Positions 10,516-20,300 of a stretch of DNA of 64,000 bases are shown here, one piece after another; the first letter of the stretch is position 1; each line of letters opens with the position of its first letter. The notes under the pieces were generated by a model. That model searched no databases. It saw only the letters and a program-made list of their open reading frames with translations, and had not been told where the DNA came from. Where the stretch lies: contig NZ_WBMT01000017.1 in assembly GCF_008923185.1 (NCBI RefSeq), forward strand, positions 1-64,000, in the 5' to 3' direction. The position numbers and the translations under genes were made by a program. The DNA is from Actinomadura rudentiformis. GTDB lineage: Bacteria > Actinomycetota > Actinomycetes > Streptosporangiales > Streptosporangiaceae.

Positions 10516-11589
10516 TCAGCCTCCGGTGGGGCCACCAGCCTGGGCCTGGAGTTCGGCCAGCTTCTTCTTGATGTCAGGGCGGGCCAGGGGGCGGGTCGTG
10601 CCGACCCAGTCGGAGCGCTTGTAGGGCTTCACGCCGATGTTCGGCACGCAGGTCGAGCAGCTGGCGACGATCATCTTGTTGGGGCCGATCACCATGCCGA
10701 CGTGGCCGGGGCGGTTCGCGGACGTGCCGGGGCCCGAGTTGAAGAAGACCAGGTCACCGGGTTGTTCGGTGCCCTTGTCCACTCGTACGCCAAACGGCCA
10801 TTGGCCCCAGGTGGCGGGCGGGATCGTGATGCCGACCTGGCGGTAGGCGGCTTCGAGGAGGCTGGAGCAGTCCCAGGCATCGGGGCCATTGGCACCGAAG
10901 ACATAGCGCTTGCCGCGTTGCGCCATGGCGAAGGCGATGATGCGCTGCACGACGCCCTGGACGTTGGCGGGAAGGTTGTTGTCTTGGCACTCGACACCGT
11001 TGGACTGCACGACCCTGAAGTCGCCGCCGCCGTACTTCTTGGCCCAGTCGAGGACGAGGTTCACGTAGTCCCAGGAGTGGTTGTACATGAAAAGCGCCGT
11101 GCGCATACGTTCTGGGGCGCCGTTGTGCTTCAGGTAGCGGGCGGCTGAGGGGATGGCATCTTCGGGGTCGTAGCGGTCTTTCTTGTTGTCCTTGTTGCCG
11201 TCTACTGCGAAGGCCTTGAACGTGGCCTCGAGGAACTGCATGGGGCCGCCTGCACCCGCGTAGTTCTCGCCGCTGCTGACACCGGGGAGTTTGGACGTGC
11301 CATGGCTGGTCTCGACCTTTCCAATGCCGGCTAGGACGTTCCAGGGGATTCCGTAGTCCGTGCCCGCCTTCTTGTAGAGGGCGAGATAGTTGGAGGGGAT
11401 CGCACGCGCGTCCCCCGCTGCGGCGGGCTGGGTTCCAGCCTGAGAGACGTCCACACAGCCGCCGCTGCCGACACCGCCGCCGTACAAGAACTGGCTTGCA
11501 CCGAATAGGACCGGAAGAACCATCAACGCGCTGAACAAGATGCCGACACCGGCGAGCGCGACGGCGAACACCACCCTGCGACGGTTCAT
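10516..11589 (-). CDS. Bifunctional lytic transglycosylase / NlpC-P60 endopeptidase
   Basis: 357 residues. Residues 7-32 are a membrane anchor or signal. The first catalytic domain (~65-185) is SLT-like with Glu93 in GIGKVETSHG and the motif GAGGPMQF. The second (~210-340) is NlpC/P60 with Cys241 in AWDCSSLLEAAY and His296 in PGHVGMVIG. Such fusions cut both glycan strands and stem peptides and are the VirB1/TcpG-like hydrolases of Gram-positive type IV secretion systems. It is the last gene of the operon, and its start overlaps the preceding stop by four bases (ATGA). Its job is probably to open peptidoglycan for the secretion channel. Confidence 0.9.
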   Translation of the reverse strand: MNRRRVVFAVALAGVGILFSALMVLPVLFGASQFLYGGGVGSGGCVDVSQAGTQPAAAGDARAIPSNYLALYKKAGTDYGIPWNVLAGIGKVETSHGTSKLPGVSSGENYAGAGGPMQFLEATFKAFAVDGNKDNKKDRYDPEDAIPSAARYLKHNGAPERMRTALFMYNHSWDYVNLVLDWAKKYGGGDFRVVQSNGVECQDNNLPANVQGVVQRIIAFAMAQRGKRYVFGANGPDAWDCSSLLEAAYRQVGITIPPATWGQWPFGVRVDKGTEQPGDLVFFNSGPGTSANRPGHVGMVIGPNKMIVASCSTCVPNIGVKPYKRSDWVGTTRPLARPDIKKKLAELQAQAGGPTGG

Positions 11590-12233
11590 CCGGTGTCTCC
11601 CGCTTGCCCGGCGTCGGCAGGCTCGAAGGCATAAACCTTGAGTGATCCACCGTCGCGTGCCACGGTCACCGCGTACTGCTTGCTGTCGGTGCTCTGCTTG
11701 CCCGATTTCGTGATCTGTTGCTTGCCCGTGACAAGGAAGATGATCGAGTTGTCTTCGATGTCGCGGACCCGGTCGAGCGTGGCGGTGCCCTCCGCAACAA
11801 TCTGCTGTGATCTGCGCTCGTCAAGAATGCCGGGTGCGGTCGCACCGCGTTCAATCTCGCCTCGCAACTGCTCGGTGACCAAGGCTGCCAATCGAGCCGT
11901 GAACACCTTGGGGTCCTCATCGAAGCGATAGGTGCCCTGAGCCGCGACGAAGCGCTGCGCCAGGTCGGCCGCCGTGGTGAACTCCCGCTGCGAGAAGGGC
12001 AGGAGACGGTAAATGTCGAAGCTGCTCGGCGCGACGGCGCCGGAGATTCCCGGCGGGGGTGAGGCAGGTCCCGTCGGGCCGGAGGACGCCGCCGTCGTCG
12101 GAGTCGTACGAGGAGTCGCGCTGTCCGACGAGTCACGGTCGGGCGCCGCGATCGTCAGGTAGACGCCGACGACGGCTAGTGCCACCACGAGTCCCACAAA
12201 GAGGAGCTTGCGTTGGCGGTCCGTCAGATTCAT
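11586..12233 (-). CDS. Membrane-anchored component of T4SS-like operon
   Basis: 215 residues from the ATG whose A is the last base of the preceding TGA. One membrane helix (~8-30) is followed by a Thr/Ser/Pro linker and an extracytoplasmic domain of ~150 residues (YRLLPFSQREFTTAADLAQRFVAAQGTYRF...). I do not recognise a family with certainty. A single N-terminal helix plus an external alpha/beta domain is the VirB8/TcpC-type architecture, so it may be a second VirB8-like scaffold protein. It is coupled to its neighbours on both sides, which strongly suggests an integral machine component. Confidence 0.75.
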   Translation of the reverse strand: MNLTDRQRKLLFVGLVVALAVVGVYLTIAAPDRDSSDSATPRTTPTTAASSGPTGPASPPPGISGAVAPSSFDIYRLLPFSQREFTTAADLAQRFVAAQGTYRFDEDPKVFTARLAALVTEQLRGEIERGATAPGILDERRSQQIVAEGTATLDRVRDIEDNSIIFLVTGKQQITKSGKQSTDSKQYAVTVARDGGSLKVYAFEPADAGQAGDTG

Positions 12234-14740
12234 CACTCTTCCCGTTCTGACTCACGTTCGACCGGACGCAGCCAGAACGGTATCGGTGGGCCGTCCTCGG
12301 CACCACGCTTGCCCCACAGGGGCGGCGGCTCCTGCCTACTGCCTGCGCCAGCAGATCCACTCGACCCGCCGGATCCGCCGCCGGTACGAGGCTTCGGGAC
12401 GCCAGATGCCGGATCGACCTTGCCCCTCGCCGGAGCACCGTTGCCAGAGCCGCCACCATTCCGGCCGCGAGCCTGGCTGCCGGAGGATCCTGCGCCGCCT
12501 GCTCGGCTACGCCCCCGGCCGCCGCCGCTCACAGCTCCGCCGGACGAACGTCCGCTGCCCTTGAACCAGCCTCCACCGGCTGCCGCAGCACCGCCTGCGC
12601 CAGCTCCCCCTGCGCCAGTGCCTGCGCCGACTCCACCACCGGTTGCCGCTGAGCCACCGGTACCGCCTGAGCTGGGCGCCCCTCCGCTCGACGGTCGTCC
12701 GGTCCATGAAGTCGGGCGGCTGATTCCGATGCCGGAACCGGCTGACTTCCCGCCGTCCCCGCCTCTCGTCCCGCCGGCGGACGGGCCGTCCGAGCCTCGG
12801 GCCGTCGGCACACTCGAGCCCTCCCGACGGGAGTCGCCGACCACACCTGCTCGGGTCGGCAGGTTGAGCGGCGGTGCGCCACGTCTCGAACGGCCCTGTG
12901 CGGCGGCCGCGCCACTGCGAGGCTTGGCGGCCAACACGGGCGCGGCGTCCGGCGAGGAGCCCTCCCCCGCACCGGCCGCGCCGATCGCGCTCCGCCGGTC
13001 GGTGACGGCGCCGGTCCCAGCCGCCGAGGCGTCGGCAACGGCGCCGGATTCGGCTGCCGCGTCGCGCTTGCCCCAGCGGGCAAGGCGATACCCGGCGGCG
13101 CCAGGGACGGCCGCTGTCGCCACCGCTGCGGTGCTCTTGCGCGCCTCAAGTATCGACTTGTCGAGTTGTGCCTCGCCCTTGTCACGTGCGCCCACCGCCG
13201 AATAGCCCACAGCGGAGAAGAGATGCTGGAACGGCTTGCGGTAGATGAACGCGGCGAACGTCACGAGTGCGATGAGCAGGATCTGCAGGCCCCACGGCAA
13301 CGTCTCGCCGAGGATCAGCCCGTACGCCCAGAGCAACAACGACAGGACGCCGATGAGCGCCGCCTGTTTGAGGAGCATCGACAACAGCAGTTCGAGCCAT
13401 CGTATGGCGATCACCCGCCCGATGCCCGGATGGATGCCGATGCCCAGGAAGATCGGCCCAGCGACCAGCAACAGCAGGAACGCGATCTTCACCACGATGA
13501 GCGCGATCGCGATCACCATGATCAGCATGCCGGCGACAAGTGCGGCGAAGAGCCCGCCGAAGGCCACTGCCAACCGGCTGGTCCAGTTCTTGCCCTGGAA
13601 GACCGGGTAGACGCCTGCGTGGTTCTCCTTGATGTCCTTGGAGACGGCCTTGTACGCGTCGGCTTTCTTGGCCAGGTCGACCTTCTGGCCACCGTGCGTC
13701 TCGGGCAAATCGACCGCCTGTGCCCAGAGCAGCTTGTCGGCGTTGTCCTTGACCACCTTGGCGTTGGGGTCGGTCGTGCCGAACTCACCCATGAGCCACG
13801 GCTTGCAGACCAGCGCCACCCAAAGGCCATTGGCGTTGCGCGTTGTGGCGTCGATTTCCGCCGACTTCAGCGGATCCGGCTGGCCCTGCGGTGTGGGAAT
13901 GCAGGTGCCGCCCTTGGTATCGCTTTGCGGCAGCGCTGCGTTGAACGCGGCGCTGGTGGCCTCCGAGACCTTCGTACCCAGCGTGGTGAAGTCAGCCGGT
14001 CGTGCGATCAGCCAGATGAGGGCCACCATGGCGGCGACCATCCAGATGACGCCTTCGGTGACCTTGCTGGCCCGTTTCCGGACCAGCCCCCACCAGGCGA
14101 GCCACATCGCGCCGAGGATGACCACCCACGACCAGTAGCGGGCGTTGAAGGTCTTGCCGATCCCGGTGATGACACCGTCGACGGTGTCCTTCAGCCAGCT
14201 GAGCAGCGACTCCGACGCCGCCGCCTGGTAGACGCTGATGGTCGTACGGTCGATCGCCCGGACGAGGGTGAACGTGGTGTTGGCGAGGGCGTTGCCCATC
14301 ATCGCCATGGCGTCCGAGCAGCCCATGTCGACCGCGTACCAGCTCTGGCCAGCCGTTCCGTACCGGTCGTAGTACGTGAGGTCCTGGACCGGAGTGGTCT
14401 TCAGCTTCTGGCTCGGATAGTCCGGCGGCTTGATCAGGCCGTCCGTACCCGACCCGTACTGCTCGGGCGCCGGACTCGGAGCAGGTGCACAAACATCGTT
14501 CGGATTCGACCCCGGCGGCAGCGGAATGTCCGCGACAGCCGGCGAGAACGGGCTGAGCATGAAGAAGGCGAGGATGAAGAGCAGGACCGCCGTGCGGCGG
14601 TTTCGCCTTCGTCGCGGGTGTCCCGCTGCACGGGCTCGAGGTCGCCGAGGGCGGCCTGAGCGATCGAAGAGGGCAGCCCTATCGAGACCCTCCTCGGGCG
14701 AGCGCTGGATGCGGACCTCTCGACGTCGGGGGCGCCTCAT
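12233..14740 (-). CDS. VirB6/TrbL-like polytopic membrane protein
   Basis: 835 residues. A signal-like hydrophobic segment (~50-70, ending ADIPLPPG) precedes an external region with cysteines, then membrane helices around 210-260, 385-440 and 450-500. The remaining ~330 residues are a Gly/Ser/Ala-rich, probably cytoplasmic, low-complexity tail. Several central helices plus a long disordered tail match the TrbL/VirB6 or TcpH-like channel subunits of conjugation-type systems. Both ends overlap neighbouring genes (ATGA with the VirB4-like gene; TGATG with the next). Predicted role: the inner-membrane pore of the machine. Confidence 0.8.
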   Translation of the reverse strand: MRRPRRREVRIQRSPEEGLDRAALFDRSGRPRRPRARAAGHPRRRRNRRTAVLLFILAFFMLSPFSPAVADIPLPPGSNPNDVCAPAPSPAPEQYGSGTDGLIKPPDYPSQKLKTTPVQDLTYYDRYGTAGQSWYAVDMGCSDAMAMMGNALANTTFTLVRAIDRTTISVYQAAASESLLSWLKDTVDGVITGIGKTFNARYWSWVVILGAMWLAWWGLVRKRASKVTEGVIWMVAAMVALIWLIARPADFTTLGTKVSEATSAAFNAALPQSDTKGGTCIPTPQGQPDPLKSAEIDATTRNANGLWVALVCKPWLMGEFGTTDPNAKVVKDNADKLLWAQAVDLPETHGGQKVDLAKKADAYKAVSKDIKENHAGVYPVFQGKNWTSRLAVAFGGLFAALVAGMLIMVIAIALIVVKIAFLLLLVAGPIFLGIGIHPGIGRVIAIRWLELLLSMLLKQAALIGVLSLLLWAYGLILGETLPWGLQILLIALVTFAAFIYRKPFQHLFSAVGYSAVGARDKGEAQLDKSILEARKSTAAVATAAVPGAAGYRLARWGKRDAAAESGAVADASAAGTGAVTDRRSAIGAAGAGEGSSPDAAPVLAAKPRSGAAAAQGRSRRGAPPLNLPTRAGVVGDSRREGSSVPTARGSDGPSAGGTRGGDGGKSAGSGIGISRPTSWTGRPSSGGAPSSGGTGGSAATGGGVGAGTGAGGAGAGGAAAAGGGWFKGSGRSSGGAVSGGGRGRSRAGGAGSSGSQARGRNGGGSGNGAPARGKVDPASGVPKPRTGGGSGGSSGSAGAGSRQEPPPLWGKRGAEDGPPIPFWLRPVERESEREE

Positions 14741-17241
14741 CGATTGACCTCCTCGGCCTCGGCCCCCGCGGCTGTCAATTCGGATGACCCCGGACGTGTG
14801 CGGGTCGGGTTGGTGTCGAGCCAGCGTTGTAGTTCCTCGGAGATCAGGTCGACGCCGATGCGCCCCGCTCGGCCGTCGAGATCACGGAAGATGCATTCTC
14901 CGTTGCCCAGGTTGCGCAGTACGGCCTTGTGCTCGTCGGACGCCTCCACCCCCAGTAGCGACATCACGTTCCCGACCTCGACCCGTTCGGAGGAACGGAA
15001 GGAGAACACCGACGACAGGCAGTTGGTCACCTGTTCATTCAAGAGGTCTCCGGCGTTCTGCGAGACCAGGATCAACGCAGTGTTGCGAGAACGCCCCATT
15101 CGCGACACTTCCGGCACCAGCTTGGCCCCTTCCGGCGTCGATGTGATGGCCCAGGCCTCGTCCAGGAAGATCGCCTTTGGGAGGCGACGGTCGAGGCCGT
15201 GCATGAGGCGCCGCGCGAACTGCGACACCAGGTACATGAGCGCCACCGAGAGGCGCTGTTCGTAGGAGTAGTCCTCGCGGCCGATCGCCACGTCGGGCAG
15301 GGTCAGGCCGCCGAGCGTGAAGACGGTCGTCCAACCCGCCGTGTCGATGCGTTCGCCACCGGACGGGTCGAAGCACAGCCGCGCCAGCCGCATCTCGGAC
15401 ATCGACCGCAGGACGGCGCCGAGGTTCTTGGACGCCGGGTCGTCGGAGCCTTCGAGGTAGTCGACGACCCTTCCCAGTGACGGCCGTTCGGCATTGGCCA
15501 CGGCGCCGACCGCCTGGATCATCGCGGACTCGCGTTCCTCCGACATCCTCGGCAGAAGCAGCCGCAGCGTCTCCGTGGCCATCGTCTTCTTGGCGGCGAG
15601 GTCGTCTCCGAACGAGAACGGATCCAGCAGCCCGGGCGCGGCCGACCCCAAAGGGAGGATCCGGGCCTTCCGGCCACGTGCCTTGAGCAGTTCCACGAGC
15701 GACTCGGCATCGCCCTTGGGGTCGATCGCCGCGATGGTGACCCCGCGCAGCGCCATCTGGTAGAGCAGCAGGAGCGCCAGGGTCGTCTTGCCGCCACCGG
15801 GCTCGCCGGTGATGGCAACGGCGGTGGGACGGTTGCGGGCGGCCGCGACCAGCGGGTCGAAATGCACGATGGCGCGTGCCCGGCCCAGGGTCTCGCCGAT
15901 GTACGGGCCGACCCAGCCTTCGGAGTTCTCGTCCGGCCGGTCGCCCAGGTCCACCGTGGCGATGGGCATGCCGCCCGCGATCGTCCGCAGCGGCTGGCGC
16001 TGGGCGTACGCGTTCAACCGGATGCGATCGCCAGGCAACGACTCCAGGAACAGCGAGAACTGGTCGCCGGTGGAGTTGACCACGTCGATGCCGATGTCGC
16101 GGTAGTGCTCCACGACCGCGTCCACCCGTTGCGCGAGCAGCTCCGCAGTGGGCGCCGACACGATCATCCGGTGCCATCCGTACACGAACGGCAGCCGCTC
16201 CTTGGTGATGCCGTGCTCCAGCATCCGCGCCGCGTCGATCTGCTCGGCCAGCGCGATCGGCGCCTCGGCCCCCGCCTCCCGGATGTGCTGGTCCATGTCG
16301 CGTGCGTGCGCCAGCTTGCGCGACACGTCCTTCGACGCCTTGGCCGGGGGGATCAGCTTCATGCGGGCGCTGATCTCGACCGGGAACGGCAGCGCGTCGG
16401 CGTAGTGCAGCCACGGCTCGCCGTCCGGGAACGGCATGAGGTCCGGGAAGCGCGCGAACGACAGGTACGCCACGTACGACTGGGCGATCGGGCCGCCGCC
16501 GTTGCCGCTGGTGTTGGGCTGCTCGACCTTCAGGTACGAACGGCCGTTGTGGATCGCGCCCTCGACGAGCGCCTCGATCTCGCCCTTGCCCCACGTACGC
16601 CGCGCGACGGCAGACGGCGGCGGATCGGCGAGCGACGCCGTCACCGCGTGCTGGAACAGCCAGGCCACTTCTGTCGAAGCCGCATGCCTCGCGTACAGCG
16701 CGGACCCGCCCAGTGCCCGGCCGACCCGTTCAGCCTGCTCGGTCCAACGCGCGATCTCCTTCTTGTCGATCGCGTCGTCCTCGATGCCCAGCGCCTGCTC
16801 GCTGCGCTTGTAGAAGCCGAGCAACTGCGGCAGCACGCCGCCCGAGAGCTGTGCGCCCATGCCGCGCGGGCCGAGCCGTACGCCCAGGTAGACCTCCTTG
16901 GTCCAGAAGTCCTTCGCCCAGACGTGCGCGTACGTCTCCTCCAGATAGTCGCGCCACCCCGCGCCGCCGTCGGAGGTCTTGTCGAGCGCGAGCGCCCAGT
17001 CGGCCGCCGGGTAGGTGCGGTGCGCGATCCGCAGGTGGACCTCGGCGTCCTGCATCCGGATGCCGGCCAGCGCGATGGTGATGTTGGTCGCGAGCGCCTC
17101 GCGTTCCTCGCCCGTCGTGAACTCGTACGACACCGTCGGCAACCGGAAGTACGCCCAGGCCGCGTGGTCGGTGAGCAATACCCGGTCGTCGAAGTACCGC
17201 ACGGCCAGCCGGCTGGACCGTGCCTTCGATGCTCTGCTCAT
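14737..17241 (-). CDS. VirB4-like T4SS ATPase
   Basis: 834 residues from the ATG at 17241 (MSRASKARSS), which follows GAGGCG; an upstream in-frame start at 17268 adds nine residues. The N-terminal ~450 residues form the VirB4 N-domain. The C-terminal motor has Walker A GEPGGGKT near residue 480 and Walker B KAIFLDEAWAI near 700, followed by LILVSQNAGDLLNE, which resembles the VirB4/TraG-type motor. In type IV systems this ATPase powers substrate transfer or pilus assembly. It is the best family anchor for the operon. No separate VirD4/FtsK-like coupling ATPase is present in the window. Confidence 0.9.
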   Translation of the reverse strand: MSRASKARSSRLAVRYFDDRVLLTDHAAWAYFRLPTVSYEFTTGEEREALATNITIALAGIRMQDAEVHLRIAHRTYPAADWALALDKTSDGGAGWRDYLEETYAHVWAKDFWTKEVYLGVRLGPRGMGAQLSGGVLPQLLGFYKRSEQALGIEDDAIDKKEIARWTEQAERVGRALGGSALYARHAASTEVAWLFQHAVTASLADPPPSAVARRTWGKGEIEALVEGAIHNGRSYLKVEQPNTSGNGGGPIAQSYVAYLSFARFPDLMPFPDGEPWLHYADALPFPVEISARMKLIPPAKASKDVSRKLAHARDMDQHIREAGAEAPIALAEQIDAARMLEHGITKERLPFVYGWHRMIVSAPTAELLAQRVDAVVEHYRDIGIDVVNSTGDQFSLFLESLPGDRIRLNAYAQRQPLRTIAGGMPIATVDLGDRPDENSEGWVGPYIGETLGRARAIVHFDPLVAAARNRPTAVAITGEPGGGKTTLALLLLYQMALRGVTIAAIDPKGDAESLVELLKARGRKARILPLGSAAPGLLDPFSFGDDLAAKKTMATETLRLLLPRMSEERESAMIQAVGAVANAERPSLGRVVDYLEGSDDPASKNLGAVLRSMSEMRLARLCFDPSGGERIDTAGWTTVFTLGGLTLPDVAIGREDYSYEQRLSVALMYLVSQFARRLMHGLDRRLPKAIFLDEAWAITSTPEGAKLVPEVSRMGRSRNTALILVSQNAGDLLNEQVTNCLSSVFSFRSSERVEVGNVMSLLGVEASDEHKAVLRNLGNGECIFRDLDGRAGRIGVDLISEELQRWLDTNPTRTRPGSSELTAAGAEAEEVNR

Positions 17242-17326
17242 CGCCTCGCTCCGCTCAGCGGCTCGCACGCTGGTCGCAAGCTCCCGGCGGTCCTCGGTCC
17301 AGCCGCCGTCCGGCGGCTCGCGGGGC

Positions 17327-20300
17327 TCATCGAGTGGCCTCCTGCTCCTGCTCCTGAAGCTCCTGATAACGCTCCGGCATCACGGTGAAACCACCCGCGA
17401 CGACACCGGCTAGAGCGAGGTAAGCACGCCGCGTCGGCGCCCGCAGCGACTTCAGCTCGTTACGGGGCGCGCGATCCATGCTCAGGTGATCGTCCCACGG
17501 GATCCGCACCAGTGCCCGGCAACGGCCACGGGCGACGGCCTCGGCCTGCTCGACGTCGTCCATGCTGCGCCGGCTCACCCCGTTGATCACGGTGACGGCC
17601 CGGGATCTGAGCTCGTCGTAACCATGGCCGTCCAGCCACTCGAACGTCATCGACACCGCCCGCGGCGCGTCCGAGCTCGCCGGCGCGACGAGCACGATCT
17701 GGTCCGCGTACGGCAGCACGCGCGCCACCACGGCCGCCGCCGCGTCGAGGAGCGTCACCGAGTAGAAGCGGTCGATCGTACGGATCGCCAGGGCGTAGTC
17801 CCGGTCGTCCAGCGCCTGCAGCGGATTGCGGCCGGCCGCGATCACATCGAGCCCGGACTTGGCCTGCGAGGTGTAGCGCCGCATCGCGGTCAGGCTGTTG
17901 ACCTGGTCGGCCCGCGTGATGAGCCCGGTCAGCGTCTCGTTCGTCTCACTTCGCGTCCTGCGCGCGAGCGCGCCGGGCCCGGGATTGACGTCGATCGCCA
18001 CGACCGGCTCGCCGTTGTGCTGCGCGAACGTGTGGCCGAGCATCAGCGCGGTCACCGTCTGCCCCGCGCCGCCCGTGCAACCGAGCACGACGATGTGCCG
18101 CGTTCCATGGAACGGCTGCTGCAGCCGCGCCTCGTACTCCGCGTCCGCCTCGCCATGGCCGCCGCCGACGGCCTGGATGAGCCGCCGCAGACCGCCCGTG
18201 CTCACCTCGTGCTCGGGCCCCGGCGGCGTGATCGCCGGCTCCGAAGGGGGCGCCTCCGGAGGAGGCGGCAACGGCCGTGGCCGCACCGGTGACGCCGGCC
18301 CCGAACGCACTTCACGCGGCGGTGGAGTCTGCTCTGCCGGAACGACCGGCGGCCGCGGCTGCGGTGCCGGTGGCTTGACCGGCGTCCCCTGCGGCGGCCG
18401 AGGCGGCGGCCCGCCCGTGGGGAACCGCTGCGGCGAATCCTCTGGCCCCTCGCGCCGAGGAGAAGCCACAGGCGGCCACACCAAGGCGTCCGTCGTCGAC
18501 GCCCTCACCGGCTTGGACAGTCCCTTGGACCAAGGCTTGGGCGGCTCTCTCCGAGCCCCCTCACCGGCCCGCCCCTCCGCCGAAGCGGCGGCGGGCGACT
18601 CAGGCTCAGCTTGCGCTCCCTGCCCCCATCGAGGCTGCTGACCCCACTGCGGCTGACGTCCCCGCTCAGGCACACCGGGCTCCGCCCCCGGACCCGACTG
18701 CCGCGCGGCATCCGACTCTTGCCGATGCGCGCGCCACGGCCCAGCCTGCCGACCGCCCTGCGCGGACTCCGCCTGTGGATCCGCACCCGAATCCGCCCCA
18801 GGCCGCTGGCCGGCCCGCGCCTGACCACGCTGTGGCTCTCGCTCAGGCTGCCGTTCCCGACCAGCCCGCGCCCCGGCCTCCGCCTGCAGTCCCGACGAGC
18901 TCTCCTGCCGAGCACGTTCCGGGGCCCGTCCAGGCCACTGCTCCTGACCAGGCCGCTGCTCCTGACCGGCCCGCGATTCCTCGCCCGACCGCGCCTCGTC
19001 GCCGCCACGCTGTGGCGGCTGCCCGGCCTGCGCTCCTGGCACACCTTCCAATCGACCATGTTGCGCAGCCTGCTCAGGCTGCGGCTCCCGACCAGCCTGC
19101 GACTCTTCGCCCGACTGCGACTCTTGGCCGCGCTGCGTCCCTTGGCCAAACTGCGCCCTGGCCGCGCCCTCCAGCCGGCCACGCAGTGATGCCGGACCCG
19201 ACGGCTGTTCCCGGCCGACCTGCGACTCAGGGCCAAGCCGCCCGTCCGCATCCGGTTCGGGCTCCTCGCCGGCCTGCGCCCTGGCCATACCCTGCGCCTC
19301 GGCCCCAGCCTGCTGTCCCGACAAGTTCTCCGGCCGACCACGTTCCGCGGCCTGCTCAGGCCGCTGCTCCTGGCCAGCCTGCGACTCGGCCCTCGCCTGC
19401 GTCTCCTGGCCGCGCTGCGCCTCCTGGCCGACCGGCGCCTCCTGGCCGACCGGCGACTCCGGCGGACCTTCCAGTCGTGCGCTCAGGGGCGCCTGATCCG
19501 ACTGCGGTTCATGGATGCGGGCCGCATCCTGGTCGTGGGGCGGCTCTTGTCCGCTCTGCGGCGGCTGGGCACGGTGCGGCCAGGGAACTGCTCCTGGCCA
19601 TCCCTCAGCCGGTTGTCCCTTGCGGGCTCGTCGTGAGGCACGTGCGCTTGGCGTTCTGGGGGATTCGCTGGAAGGCGCCTCGGGCTCCTTGCCAGCGCCA
19701 TCTTCGGCCTTTGTCTGGCTCTCCGCAGCCTCGGGGGCACTGTCGGCCGACGCATCGGCATCGGCAGGCGCGGCCGAACGTTCACCTGCAAGCTCACCCT
19801 CGTGCCGAGGCTTCTCGTCACCCGCAGGCATGGCATCGGCCTGGGGCTCTTCCACTGAACCTTCGGCGGCGGGCTGCTCCTTGGCAGGACGCCATTCGGC
19901 ATCGCCATCGGCCGTCCCGGTGCCGAAGGCGCCAGGGACCTTGGGGATGTCTGGCCTGGTTGCGGGCGGTGTGGCTGGAGTTTGAGGGATGTCCGGACGC
20001 GTGGCGGACGCATGCTGCTGCTGGATGTCCGGACGCGTATCGGACGGACGTTGCTGCTGGATGTCCGGGCGGGTGGCGGAAGCGGGCGGAGTCGCCGACG
20101 CCTCGCCGGACTGCGCCTCCGCCGGTTGGTTGATGGCCGTCCAGAACTCCGCTGCGGCACCCGGCCGACGGACACCCGAGGCGAACGCGCGCTTGCCCGA
20201 GCCGACAGGCTCCTGCTCTCGCGCAGGGGGGACTTCAAGTTGAGGAGTCGCCGGAGGATGGTCGATGTCCGCGGACTCCTGCGCCACGACCTGGACATCG